Notes under the pieces: model-generated
The model's input: the letters and a program-made list of their open reading frames with translations, nothing else
The model's database searches: none
What the model was told of the DNA's origin: nothing
Shown: in pieces, positions 15,094-28,300 of the stretch
Numbering within the stretch: the stretch's first letter is position 1
Layout: each line of letters starts with the position of its first letter
DNA from: Opisthocomus hoazin
Taxonomy: Eukaryota > Chordata > Aves > Opisthocomiformes > Opisthocomidae
Reading direction: 5' to 3'
Assembly (NCBI RefSeq): GCF_030867145.1
Contig: NC_134419.1
Location: 73,713,403-73,777,402 of the forward strand
Length of the DNA stretch: 64,000 bases
Made by a program: the position numbers and the translations under genes

Positions 15094-15343
15094 AATCACA
15101 GAATCACAGAATCACGGAATAGTAAGGGCTGGAAGGGACTTCTGTGGATCATCTTGTCCAACGCCCCTGCTGAAGCAGGGTCACCCAGAGCAGGTTGCAC
15201 AGGATCTTGTCCAGGTGGGTTTTGAATATCTCCAGAGAAGGAGACTCCACAACCTCCCTGGGCAGCCTGTTCCAGTGCTCCGTCACCCTCAGAGGGAAGA
15301 AGTTCTTCCTCGTGTTCAGACGGAACTTCCTATGCTTGGAAAT
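15094..15343 (-). mobile_element. Young CR1 LINE 3' end
   Basis: The reverse complement of the CR1 3' ~250 bp, starting with the tail (AATCACAGAATCACAGAATC) and running through GGTCACCCAGAGCAGG and TCCAGAGAAGGAGACTCCAC to about AACTTCCTATGCTTGG, where similarity stops. 5'-truncated. Confidence 0.93.
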
Positions 15344-15989
15344 GTCAGACAACAAGCATCTTGCCAGTCCCTGTGGGACTGAACTGTATCTGGTTCCTCT
15401 TATGATTTCCCCTCAGAAAAAAAGCACCCTCCCTACCCTACAAGCAATTGTCATGGTGCACACCGGGAAGAATGTATTAAATACATGCGAATGGTTTCTA
15501 AGCACCATGCTCCATGCAGGATACACCTGTACAAGATACATTTTGGAGAACGGTCCTTTATGTTTATCCACGTCCAATCTAAATTGCAGTGGGGAAAAGT
15601 ATCCTGACCAGAAAAGGGCTAGACAGTTTTACAGCTAGGACACATAACACAATAACCATTTAGCCAGATTAAAGCATACTGAGATCTGCATCAAATATTG
15701 TTTAGAGCACATAAAAACTGCTTTAATATTTAAATGTATCCCATGGCTGGGCTCTTTAGATTTGCTAGATTCACTGGGGCTGCACAGCTATTAGCTTCTA
15801 CATTTCATCTTCAATTCCTCTTCACAGTGGGAGAAACATAAAAATGAGGGTCACTGCTTGGTCATTTCATTACCCCTGGCAGAGAAATGTGCTTTGCACA
15901 AATGAGGAAATATTTTAGATGTAGATTGTTGTAATGTTGGTGTGACAAAATGAAACCAGAGTGAAAAAATTATAACGATATTATAATGG

Positions 15990-16170
15990 TTATTTTGTAG
16001 AATAACATTAAAATAATATGCAACGTAGCAGCAGCCCCCTTATCAAAGGGCCTGGCATATTTCATTGTCGTCATTTAAAAGGTCCATTAGCAAGCGCCCT
16101 GGCAATGCATGGCTCAAGGTCACAACCAAACTAAATGAGACCGAGTAGTAATTCAAAAACATTAAACCGT
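15990..16170. promoter_or_regulatory. Candidate enhancer with nuclear-receptor half-site
   Basis: Contains TCAAGGTCA at 16114-16122 (extended half-site for SF-1/ERR-type receptors), ATCAAAGG at 16042-16049 (TCF/LEF type), and CATTGT at 16063-16068 (SOX type), in AT-rich unique sequence. Motifs are seen; function is inference. Confidence 0.28.
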
Positions 16171-16205
16171 TTGTGGTTAGAAGTCCAATAAATAAATCCT
16201 CAATG

Positions 16206-16219
16206 CACACACACACACA
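16206..16219. repeat. Short CA microsatellite
   Basis: Seven CA units next to a motif-dense AT-rich stretch. Confidence 0.85.
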
Positions 16220-17129
16220 AACCTTAGCAGCAAACTCCTCTATGAGCCTCCTTTTATTTCTCCAAAAACAGAAACTCAGTGAAAGAAATTGATAATCTGC
16301 TTAAACCCAGAAAGGGATTAGAGAAGACATCACTTTGGGAGAGGTGTGACATCCTGCCGCAAGCGCCGATTGGGCTGCCCGGGCTGGTTGGCAAGGGGCC
16401 CCTCGCGAGCCAAACACAAACAGGGTGCTCGCCCAAGCCCAGTGGCCCCGATGGGTGGGGATGGGCAGAGCCCGGGCGGGAAACACGGGCTGACACAGGG
16501 ATGGGGCCTCCGCTGCCGCGTCGCCTGGGGACAGTTCACGTGGGCAGGGGAGGAGATCACTGCTGGTCTCGAGGAGGAGATTGGGTGCAGAAGAAACAGA
16601 AGCACACCACTATTTATTAATCACAACCTATGAGGAGAAAACCAATCATCTTACTAACCCTTAGCTTTATTTGCACTACCTAAAGCATGATATTTAACCC
16701 ATATTCCAAGTATCTGAATAAAAGGTACTTGATTGTCAGTCATACTCTTCTGCTGCCCCCAGACAGTCAGTGGGAGGTATCTGCCTCTGCTTTACAAACT
16801 TCAGATGAAGATGAGAATATGGTGCTACTTTGCAATGACAACATCCAAGAGAATCCCTTCTGGCACTGAATAACAAATTTGGCTGAAATGAGAAAGCTAG
16901 CATTACTTACTGCAAGGCTATTCCTCCACAGCTCTCTGCTCTGGCCCCGAGCTCTCCCTTAGATCCTCACACTGGTTGTTTCACAAGTCTTGGAGGAGCA
17001 GGGCATATGTCTTATGATGACCACACCAGCAATTTCTGTGTAGAAGAATCACTGAAGTTGGGCACATTCAGCACAATCAGAGTCACAAAAGTGTGGGAAA
17101 AGTCATTTAGGTGGTTTTGATGAGAAATA

Positions 17130-17159
17130 TTTTGGTATATTTCAACATATATACCAAAA
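17130..17159. repeat. 11-bp AT-rich inverted repeat
   Basis: TTTTGGTATAT (17130-17140) and ATATACCAAAA (17149-17159) are exact reverse complements with an 8-nt spacer. No flanking target duplication or mobile element was recognised. Confidence 0.8.
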
Positions 17160-20100
17160 GACTTTCCTATCATGACAAGCTCTGGAATAGCCTCCAATGT
17201 AGAGTATTAGGACCTAAAGGCCCAAGCCCAGCTGAATATTAACACAGGAAATCTTTTCCAGTCTTATTGTTTCTGCCTGAAAACCATTCTCCTAAACCTC
17301 CCAGTTTAACTTCTCTCACTTTCATAAGCCTTATAAAAATGCCAGAAATGGAAACAAGATTCACGTAACACAAATGCAATCAATCACAGAAACTGATTCT
17401 TGGGGGGAAAAAAAACCCCATAAAGTATACTCCGCTGCCACCTGTAAATGGAATTCAGCTTCCAGGTAACTTACACGTCTTGCTGACAGCATGTTTTTAT
17501 TGATTTCACAGTGATCTTGTATTTCATTTCCTAGCTGAGTGTGGATGCAAGAGAAAAGGCCTTTGCAAGCAATTGTGCTAATACTTTGCATCTGGCTGTG
17601 CTCAACAGCCATTTGAAGGCCGTAAGTGCCTGGAGAGCAGTGGCACACCTCTCTGGAAGTTGAATCCATGACAGGAGCTGAATGCACAGCCAACAAATTA
17701 TAAGTTTCATATGAGGAAAAACATTATTCTGTTAGCAGTTAAGTCACAGCCCTGCAATAGGTAAATTGCAAAGTAATACTCTTTTGTCTAATGACTGTCA
17801 GTTGGCCAAAAAGAGCTCAGGGGTACGTAACACAGGCAGAAACAAAACCCCCTACATCTTGATTTAGATATGCTGAAAGCATTTCCTCTAATACGGCTTT
17901 GTAGTTTCCCACTGAAATCCTTCAGCACGGCAGCCCTCAGCTCCCATGCATGCAGTAGTCAGCTACTACAGACAAACCCCCTCTGCCTGGTGGGTCACTT
18001 CGTCGGGGCTCACATCTTCCACAGATACGGGATATGATTCAGAAGTGACATAATGCACATTCATCCTAATTTCCCAATAATCCCCTTTCACCACTTGTGG
18101 AAATGCTTGATGAATAAAACATAATGACATTATTGCAGTAGTCATTTTCAAGTGAAGTGCCTGGCTCTCTGTCTCTGGGACCCCACCAACAGTTAGGCTC
18201 CATCGCGGCAGATAAATAAAGGCTTCAGTTTTGCTTCATGTTTGATTAAAAGGGGGATAAAAGCTGGGTTTAATGATCTCATTTATGAAGAGCCAGTCCA
18301 GATTCCATTTAAATCAATGTGAGCCTGTTGCCTTTAAAGGCAGTTAGATCGGACCCCACAAATGTAGGATCTCTCCTTTCACACACACTGCTTAAACCCT
18401 TCTCTCCAGGATGCGTCAAGTCCCTCGTGGTGACCATTCCTGCTCGTGTCACAGATTCACCAGGCAGTCAGGATGCGCTGCGGCAGCCTCCAAGGTTGCT
18501 CTCTAAGCACGCTGAGCCCTCGGGACGCAGGCTGTCCCCCAGCTGGCTGTGCTTCTGGGATCCGGCCCCAGACTGTGGGACACCAGCGGTGCACGAGCCC
18601 TACCTGCAAGGCTGGAGGTAGTGTTGTCCAGGTAAATTCATCTCCCTGAACTGAGCAATTTCACTCGTGTCTAACTTCCTCCTTCTCCCCCGGGCAGCGA
18701 GGCAGAGCTCCACGTCACAGGGCAGGGAAGGGACACATGAGAGACCCAGCCCTGGCTGGGTGAGGGGCTGTAGGGCAGCACAGCCCATCACCCCAGCACC
18801 AGGCACCGCAGAGCAGTCAGAGCCCGGAGCTACGGCCGGCACAGCCCTGCAGACACACAAGCCTGGGAGCAAGCTCAAGGCCAAAGCGATGCGAGTATAA
18901 CTCACACAGGATGTGCACATCTCAGCAGGGGTCTTTTCATTCCTTAGAAAACCTCTGTCACTCAGGACTCGAAGCCATCCCTGTTGAATTCCCTCCTCTC
19001 TAAAGAAAGAAATAATACTGAAAACTAATAACCAACATCAGAGCTGGGGAGGGAAAAAGGACTTCTCCAAGAAGGGAGGAGAACAGCAGAAAGTGGTTGC
19101 AGAGGAATGAACTCTGGTTGTCTCAAGGCAGATTGCCCCAGGAATGGAAAGAAGTCCCTACTCCCTCACACAGAGGCGTCAGAGCCTCTCACACGTAACC
19201 TTCCAGAAACTCTAACTAACCCTGCTCACAGCACCAGCCCTGACACGGCCCCAGCCTTTCTATTTCATCCACCCAAATCCACAACCCCTTCAGCATCTCG
19301 AGCAAGCCAGGGACACCTGAAAGGAAAATATGTAACTGGAGACTCCCATCAATGCTCTGTGTGCACCTGCAGGTTCCAGCTAAGAAGCTTACCAGACACC
19401 AGCATTCACTGCTTAAATTGCACGGTGCCACCACGGGCTGCTGTGCTGTGAGCACAGCACAAGTCTCATGGTACTGAGAGAGCAAGCTGTGGAGCAGGGC
19501 TCTACTTTGCCAGGCGCACAAATTTCATGGATAGTTCAGGTATTTCTAATATTTCCTGTTCCACAGCACCAAGTCTCCACGTTCTTGAAGGATCATTTCT
19601 CCCAACACACATGCTCCCTTCCAGACAGGGGGAAAAAAATCGTTGTTCATTTATTCTTCTCTCCTCTCTTCAATCCCAACTGCAATAGTGTCGCTTCAGT
19701 TTGAAAGCTTGAGGGGCCCTCACAGAGAGAAGGCAGTCATTTTTCCATCAGGACAATGCCAAGCAGCCATCCTGCACAGCAAGACATCCCTCGCACCCCC
19801 GGCCCCGCGACTCATGCAGAGACGGGGAGCACCACCGGACCTTCCGCTGAACTTTCTGCAATTTCTGACGAGCCCCCGAAGGAGCTCCCAGAGAAAAACC
19901 TTAGGCTGGAACAGATACAGGTCCAAAAACCCCAGAGCGGGGTGCGGAGACTTAATGACAGTTCAGCCCGTGAATCTAGAATAGCAACTCGTTTATTGTC
20001 TGAAGCTGGAATCCACTTTGCATGATGACAGATAGCTTAGGAGAAGCAGACCTTGCCTGCCAAGTGAACTTCAAAAAGGACAGGGGGAAAGCAAAAATCT

Positions 20101-20189
20101 GGCTAGAAACCAAATGCTTTGCTAAACCTAGATAACGCGCTGTTTACCAACAGCAAACTAGATTAGGGGGCAAAAAAAAAGGGATTTAT

Positions 20190-20420
20190 GCAAATGTTCT
20201 TAATTTAATAACTGTGATCAGATATGGCTTTGTTTCTTCCATGTAATTTGTGTAATACAAATAAAGTACAAGGGTTATTTTCCATTATAGGAAATGAGAA
20301 TTATTAAACATTGCACTGAAAAGCAAAGGAATGTGTTTATTGACATGAAAAATGATCCTGCGGATACAAAAGCTTTTGTATGTTAATTGCTAAATGTCAA
20401 TGCAATTTAGAAAGTGGTTG
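20190..20420. promoter_or_regulatory. Candidate conserved non-coding element
   Basis: A unique AT-rich stretch with TTAATTTAATAA, GTGTAATACAAATAAAG, an 18-bp palindrome and GTTAATTGC. No coding potential or repeat similarity was recognised. Confidence 0.22.
20364..20381. repeat. 18-bp perfect palindrome
   Basis: ATACAAAAGCTTTTGTAT equals its own reverse complement. It lies within an AT-rich stretch (about 20200-20420) with several homeodomain-like TTAAT sites. Confidence 0.9.
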
Positions 20421-21218
20421 CAGAAGGAAAGAATTCCTTTCCAAAACAGAAGCGGCTTTTCCTCATCCACCAGCCTGATTCAAGACTGCATCTTGAAAGT
20501 ATTTATGGCTGTGTTTTCATCGGCGACACTGGGTCAGTACCCAAAAACATCTTCATTTCATATTGATGTGGTTACTTGCTAGGAGGCATAAAGGAAGTGA
20601 AGGATTTCCTCCCAGTTTTATTACTGAATGCTCAAAATGTTTCCTGGGGTAAACAACACCAAAGCCATCTGTTTTTTTCTTTTTTTTCTTTTTAGAAACA
20701 AAAGGAGAACAACAGTAGCAACTAGTGAATGGAAAAATACAGGTCTAGAGCTATGTAATGAAAAAGACCTTCCTCTGAAAGAAGGAGGGGGAACAACCAC
20801 ACACGGCTTTGGCTGATGTATAAACTCAGCAGTGCTGCAACTCTTTGAACATGGTGTCTGGTTTTCTGTCCCACTCCATAAAGGAGAAGAGAAATACAAA
20901 ATGTGTGATTCAGCTGCCAGCTAGTTAGAGATGCTTCAGTAAATTAAATTTTGGACTGGCAAATGAAGGAGCTTCTTAAATTCTTTAATCACAGCCTGTT
21001 GATTCACTGCTCTGGGGAGAAAAAAAAAAAAAGAAAAACAAACAGAACAAACCCAACATTTGCAGCCCTTATGGAGAAAGACAACTGAAGATAACTTATC
21101 ATACAAACGTGAGCGTATTTGCAGAAGGAAGTGAATACATTTTATCCAAAACCTCTCCTATGAGGCATGCCAACCCTGCTAGGTACAGAGCGGCCACCAG
21201 CACAGCTGGTTGCACTAA

Positions 21219-21341
21219 GCCAAAGCAGAGGACGTGTTTCACCAGAACAGAACAGCAGAACTTGCAGAGCACATGGCGGGAGCCTTCCTCATTGAGCACC
21301 ACCTGGAGAACCTCCGGTTCTACAACCGCAAGACAGTTTAA
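21219..21341 (+). pseudogene. Short coding-like fragment, origin unknown
   Basis: An open frame of 40 codons between two TAA stops. The ATG-initiated part (21273-21341) reads MAGAFLIEHHLENLRFYNRKTV. In this last part most codons end in C or G (GCC TTC CTC, GAG CAC CAC CTG GAG AAC CTC CGG TTC TAC AAC CGC AAG), unlike the AT-rich surroundings. I cannot assign a family. It could be a remnant of a retrocopy, an isolated exon, or chance. Confidence 0.2.
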
Positions 21342-21999
21342 CTAATACAGAGGAAAGGTTGGTGTGTCATGGGATGACTGCCAAGCTCTCCCTTCCATGT
21401 CCAACACCTTCCTCTGCCAAACCATATCCAGCCATGCTCTTGGAGATCTCTACCTTCCTCAAGTCTCTCCTTTAAAGACGCTATTTCCACAGCTCTGCAG
21501 AAGTGGTCCTCATAGCTATGGACAATCCATGGCTATCCCAGGAGTACAGTCAGAAGCAGCTCATCTTCACTAGTCCTTGTCCAGAAAATCTAAACACAGG
21601 ATTGGCACTGGGGAAGACAAATATAAGGAAACCCAACTGGAGAAGGAATCCAAAAAGGAGAAATGAAAGCTAATGGCTGAGCAGAACAGTCTGCTGCCCC
21701 ACTCCTGCCTGGAGAAATGCAGGAAATCATACAGTTAAATGACTCATCTGGTAAATGAGGTCATTCATAAAAATGCTTTCATTACAGTTAAACAGCAAGG
21801 GACAAGGAATACAGGTGATGCCCACAGCCTTGCAACATGGGAACAAAATGCCTCTGCTAGCATCTCTGCAGTCATAGTCACAGAGTTCAGAGTACGTGTT
21901 CCCAGGCACTGCTGTGGGCCTGCAGTTGTGTTTCTCCATAAACTGTGGTGGGATTAATGCAGAAAGACCATGCACAACTCTGGGATCTGCACTGTCTTA

Positions 22000-22340
22000 G
22001 AAGAAATTGAAAAATTTGAGAGTCTGAAGAAAACTGCCACCAAAATTGTTTAAAGCCTGGGGAGGAGAAACTGCTTCCAGTGAGAAATTTGACCGGCAGG
22101 ATTTGTTTGACTTATCAAAGAGAAGACCAAGGTTGACTTGATTACAGGGTATTAAGCACCTCCATGGAGAGAAAATGCCAGCTGTAAAGGGCTCTTTAAT
22201 CTAGCAGAGAAAGGCTTAACAAGAACCCATGGCTAGAAGCTAAAGTCAGACAACTTCAAATAGAAAATACAGTTCGGATTTAAAACAGTAAGAGCAAACT
22301 GGCAAAGGAGGCCGTGGATTCCTCAGCCCATATTGAAAAG
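22000..22340 (+). mobile_element. Ancient sauropsid-type CR1 LINE
   Basis: Blocks TTTGACTTATCAAAGAGAAG, TTTAATCTAGCAGAGAAAGG, CCCATGGCTAGAAGCTAAAG and AGGCCGTGGATTCCTC match, in order, the old CR1 type also seen at 41.4 kb. Strongly diverged, inactive, no tail. Boundaries are approximate. Confidence 0.72.
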
Positions 22341-25300
22341 CGCTGCACAGCTGCCTCCGTTTGCAGCCAGGGCCAGCCCTGCAAGGAGCACTGCTGAGAA
22401 CCGTCCCCTCCACGCATGGCAGAGCTGGAGCTGCGGGAGATGCGGAGGAGGAGGGAGAGGGACTTGACCTTCCACACCCGCCTTGCAGAGGAGCCCCGGG
22501 CTGTAGCCGTGCCCCCTTCAGGGCAGGGTGTCTAGAGGAGATATACGGAGAGCAGAATAGTTCCTTCTACAGAAGGGGAAAATATTGATTGCGACTATTT
22601 AATAGATAGATTTGAGGTCAGCACTCGTTAAAGAGAATACAAATTCACTGCAACTGATTTTGACTTTCCACCTGCAGAGCAAGAGTCAAAGAATATTCAA
22701 AGAAGGTCTAAAGACAGGTTTTTGGCTGCTGATTTGTAAAGCATTTGGTATCCTAGTAATGTTTGGGATTCTTCCTCCTGTCTGACTAATTACTTCTGTT
22801 TCCTGTTTTCTTTGCTACTGTGTTCTGCATTGCTGGAATCTGAATTATTGTTTCATGGAACATTATTGTATTTACACATACCACAAACTCCAGAGATGTT
22901 GAATTCCTTTTTGTTCTACTGCTCCAGCTTTTGAAAAAATATTTCCCATCACTTCCAACAAATATTAACACTCCTCCCCAAAAAAAGCGTGAAACTTTCA
23001 AACTTGTATAAAAAGGTTTAACAACTAAAACATTAACTGTTTTCATTTAAAGCTAGAAGAAAAAATAAAAAAGAGTGGCTTCCATTTTCAAATACAAAAT
23101 AACATGTTGTTGACAGTATTGAAAAGACCCATTTTGTCACAAAGCCAGTTTCTGTCCAACAAACAGTGATGAAAAATGGTATTTCTCTACTTACACTAGC
23201 TGCCTGCCTAATTCTGTGCTCCAGCAATTTGGTGAAAAAAAAATATTGATGGCCAGTTCACATGTTCATTTCCTTCAGCTGAAAGAAAAGTCTTGGAATT
23301 AAAGCAAAGAACCGGGAAGATGCATTTTTTCCCCAGCTGCCACAGATCAAGAGACAGGTCCATTATCACACAGGCAATTTCTCTTTTACTGAAAAAAATG
23401 GGATATAATACTCAGCTTCAGGACATACTGCTTTTTGGTTTAGTGCTTTCACATCTGTAAAGGGATGCAGGGTCAGCTGATGGGAAGCAAAATGTATTTC
23501 AGCCTTTCATTATGTTCTCTCATACAGTATCTTGAAGACACACAGGTTTTGTGTGTAAAAATCTGGATTCTGCAATAAACTCCCATGGAAATTCCACTTT
23601 TTAGGTACTTCCCTCTCCCCAGCCAGTGTCATGCTGTAACCTGTGCACATGTGGTTTGTAGTCTTTGTCTCCTCCTCGTATTCAGGAAGGTTCTCCGCTG
23701 TCTCGCTTTTGCGTCCTTTTCCCCACACGCCACTCCTATTCTCATCATTAGTGGATGATAAATAGCTAATGGGTGGATTGGACATTAGGACCTCCCTTTC
23801 CATCTGGGCTGCATGCTATTTTACAGGCCCTGCTAGATCTTTATTAGATTTAGGTGCAGATTATTGATTTAGGTAGATGAGGTCGTCGTAACCTCATCTC
23901 AAAGAGAAAGGAAGCAGGAGAAGCCAAATGTAATTCAGCTGCTATTTTCTGTAGCAGTGCAAGTCAATGGGAGAGAAAAAGTCGAAACAAAACAGAAAAG
24001 TGTCCCTTAAAAAGAAATCATAACTGGACCTTGTACCAAATGCAATGCTGTTACAGGCACTTGAAAGCAAAAGACCTGAGATAGGGTATAAAAGTTAAGA
24101 GCTTTCCCCGGTTTAGCACTACAGAATAGGGGGTAGGTGCTAGTAAAGAGACAATGTTAATAAAATGCCAGGATGTTCCTAGGGCAAAGTGACATCTGTT
24201 TATAGAATAAGAACACTTTACCTTAGATACAGTGATGGCTTAATAAAAGGACATCTTTCGCTTAAGTTATTTTTACTCCTGTTCAACGGCCACATCAGCA
24301 CCTGCAGATCTAATAAAAGCAGAGCTCAGACTTTGTGCTAAGCACTTCTGAGCATCCTGCCAGAGGTAACAAGCACAGAAATCTCATAAAGTCTGGCACT
24401 CGATGCTAGTCCCTCCAAAAGACTTCAGCACGCTGTCAGCACGTATAATCCCACGGATGTGAACGCAAAGCGTGTGCATGGGTTCAAAAAGAGACCGCAT
24501 AAACACGTGGAGAAGAAACCTGCAGAGACTTTTGGAAAGCAGCCCGTGCGTAGGTGGGCACAACAGCTGCGCAGTCGTCTTTACCTGCAGCCCAGCCCAG
24601 CCGTCCAGGCGGAGGACAGCCCCAACACGGCTGCTGCGTGGCTGGCGACTGGTGAGCAGCTTTGCGGCTCTTCCTCCTCCTCTTCTCGCACGGTCTCAGG
24701 CCAGCCCTGCCTTTTCCAGCTCCCGCAGACAGCTCACAGCTGTAAGCTCAAAACAGATGTGATCCCAAACGAAGCACCTGCCTCTGGCACAGAGGTGCCG
24801 ACTGCACCTCAGCACGGCCCTGGCCATCCCCATCTGTCCCCGCCGGAGCCCCAGGCCCCTCTCTCCTCCTTCTCTGTTGTGGGGAATGTAACCCAGGGTG
24901 GCAAATTCCACCCGGCTGCAGAGCACTCGTCAAGCCCACAAAGGACTTGTGTATTGTGTGCCTAATCCTTGGGCATCTGGGGATTCCCAACCTCAAACCA
25001 CATACCAAGCCACACAAAAGCCGTTTTCACCTGGACACAGGGCTGTTGTTCGCTCCTAATGCACCGTGACAGGCTGCTGGCTGTTTCCAAAGCACGGCTC
25101 TTTGATCTCCTCATTCTAAAGGAATATGAAATCCCAAACTGCCGGTTGTGTCCAGGCTCCGGCGAGTTGCAGTAAGCTCCCTCCGTTCCACATGACACCC
25201 AGCTGGTGTTTACCTCTTCAGCCACTTTCTGGTGTGGAATTCCACAGTCACGGAGCACGAGAGCTGCGGGGAGGAGGCCTGGGCTGCTCACACACGCTAA

Positions 25301-28300
25301 GTTCCGAGTAAGACTTTGCCCGGCTTATGACCGCGTCCACGCAAGCTGCTCTGTCCCATTTAGCAGATGAATTTGGTTCCCTGGAAGAACGGCGGGCTGG
25401 CAGCACAGCCCTCTCCCCGCAGTGCCACAGCATCGGCCAGCAAGGAGACCTGGCAACTCAGCAGCGCCAGAGCCATACTATTTCTTTACTCCTGTTTTAC
25501 CTGATTTGGCCGATGGTGATACGAGTGCTTCCTCACCTCTCATCCACAAACAACCAGCACTAAACGCTCAGCTCATCACTATGTGATCATAGTCACGCAG
25601 GGCTGTCTCTCTCTCTGTGCTTTCAGAAAGAAAAGCTGTCAGACAGAGCGACATGTTCTGTCTTACTGCACCCGCGACCAGCTCCCAACCAGGCACCGCG
25701 ACCTCACAGCCCACCAAGCAGAGGCACACCTCTGACCTGCCGTGTTTTAAACCAGCCAGAGAGCCAACACCCTGGGGACCGGCGTGATTTCTGAGCCACT
25801 GGAGAAGAACTGGGACAGTTTTCAAGCTGTACACATCTCCAGGCACTTGTGCAGCCTGTGCTGAGTGTGCCCAGACGGGGCCGTTCTGAAGCTCACACCG
25901 TAAGATCCACACGACGCTGCAGCCTGCAGCAGGGCAGTAGATGTGAGCCTCACCGCCTGGGGCTGCGGGCCCAACACCTGGGTATGCTACGGGGCACGTC
26001 CTGCCCCAGGGAATCATTCTCCAACAGTGATGTCTGGGACACCCTAAAGAAAATTTGACCATATCTGTCCGAAACACCGTTAAGAAACTACTGCCACAGG
26101 GGCAGAGCATCTTAGCCTTCATTTACTGTTTTGTGATCTCACAATTACACCAAAAAGGTTGAGACATCTCCTCACAACACTGGTTTGAGTGAAAAATTAT
26201 GTATTTCTGTCTGGTGCGTGGGGTGACTAGCCTGTCTCCAGCTCTTACAGGGTGTGCAGTAAGGGGCTGATTCCTAGTGTCCCTCATCTTCCAAAGAGTA
26301 CAAAGATCCTTGGATCAAAACCACAACAAATTATAGCAGTCACCTTCACCAGAGCTGAATGTGCGTGTCATCCATGCGGTGGGTGGGTCTGAGTTGTGTG
26401 CCCATGTGAATGTTCACTTTCTAGATAAGAAGATGGAGAGAAACTGCAAAATGAAAGGCTTTATATGTTTGACCTAGTAAGGATCTTTCTGCAAGTTCCA
26501 CTCCCTCACTCCAGCTTAAGCCCAGTTCTCTCTCGTTGGACTTCACTGCCGCTACAGCCAGAATTTCCTTTTTGGCTCATTAGCCAGAGCAGTAGCTTGT
26601 TGTTCTCAGGCGTTGCTAACACTTCCTTCCTTCTCCCCATCCATAATGCTCCATCAGACATCATCACGCTCCAGTGAGAAAATAATGAAGAAAAATGTAC
26701 ATCTGACAGAGTTTGCTGAGACCACTTGCTTTGCTCGTCCCCAGTTTGCTTTTTGTTCATTCCTGAAACTTTTCTGCCAGGCACTACTTACCCTGCAGCA
26801 TGAAGTAGCAATATCAATACGCAGTACCTGGATTCCCTGTGGAAATACACCATCTGGGATGACAAATATCCTTCCCCCAACTGATTAGAGGTTACCCATC
26901 TTCTCCTCAGCAAAACAAACACGGAGATTTTCCTCATTTCCTTTGTGTTTGGCAAATTCTTTGAGGAAAAAGATCCTTGCTGGAGATGTCTGCAGAGAAG
27001 TTAAGGACCTGTGAGAAGCAGTACAGTGAGTAGGACACGGTAAGGGCCATGAGAGCATTCTCCCCTCTCCTGGAGGCTTAGCTAATGGTGCTTTGGGTCA
27101 AACAGGTCTGGTCCTGACTCCAACCCACGGGCTGACATCCCAGCCTGGCCTCGACCCATCCCTGTCCCCGCAGAGGTGCCCGGTGCTCTGGGTGGGGGGC
27201 TGCCCCGGCTGCCCTGCTCCCTGGCTGGGGTCAGTGGGACGGATCCTGCCCTGTCAGCCTGAGGAATCCCTGCAGCTCCTGGCCCCCAGACAGCTACCAC
27301 AGCTCCTGAGCCCCCACCTCTGCCTTGCTGCAGGAGAGACCTTCGGGGATCTCAGCACCTCAGTCGCACCCACTTAAGTCTGCTTTTACATCTGGGTCTG
27401 ACTCCTGTTCCTCAATTCTTCCCCAAGAGAACGGCAGCGCTTTCCTGTCTCACAGCACTGAGGGCTTCAACACTGAGGTGCTAAGGCAGCACTTCAAGGG
27501 GGCCCTGCCCAGACTGTAGCCCTGGTCATGGCCCCAGGACACTCGCACAGCGTGAATGGTCTCGTTTCCCGCACGTATCGAGGTTGGCGTGAGTGGTCTG
27601 TGTTCAGCTGACGCCATGCTGGTAGCACAGCAAACACACACCAGAACGGCACTATTAATAACAATCTCCCGTGGAAGCTATGACACTGATTTCATTAGTC
27701 ACTAAAGCAGCAACTAAGAGTACAAAGCATGGACACCACCAAATACCAAGTGACACAGATCTGAAAAACCAGTCAGCACACAAGTCAGCCAAAGCTGGAG
27801 CCAGGAGCGCTTCCCAGGAGACCAGGTTCCCACAGATGTGACCTGTGAGGACACCCTGCAGAGACCTCTGTGGAGGCAACCAGAGCTCCTCAGTGAGCTC
27901 GTGCGATGGTTACACTCCCCTACACATCTGTGCTGATCAACGGTTGCGATGGCTCCTCACGCCTTCAGGTGGTGTGGGCTCTCTGTAGGCTTGTGTGCAA
28001 ACCTAGCATTGCAACTTCACTTATTTCTCAGAGATTCAATAAAAATGGGTTTAGCAGCAGCAAATGCCTTCACCTAGATAGCACAAATAAATCACTAAGA
28101 AGCCATAAGAAACAGCCACTGCTAACCATGTGAATGGTCCTAAGGATCATCCAAGCCATCAGTACCATAATCACAAAGAAAGAGACCAGGCTTTCTTCTC
28201 ATATTCTGTCTCTTGTTCTCTTCCTTTCACCAAGATTTCCCTGTTCCTGGATGGGCCAACTACAGTGCTCTTTGCAAGTCCTGTCCAGCACAAACATACT

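Larger units (their letters stand above)
15344..21999. other. Intergenic, mostly unique sequence
   Basis: Contains the CA run, the hairpin at 17130, the palindrome at 20364, a poly-T rich tract near 20671-20695, an A-rich tract at 21019-21033 and the coding-like fragment at 21219. Stretches near 16.3-16.6, 18.4-18.9 and 19.7-19.9 kb are somewhat GC-rich without recognisable genes. Confidence 0.55.

Noticed and set aside
14780-15382. 200-codon plus-strand frame
   Set aside because: Its second half is antisense CR1 sequence.
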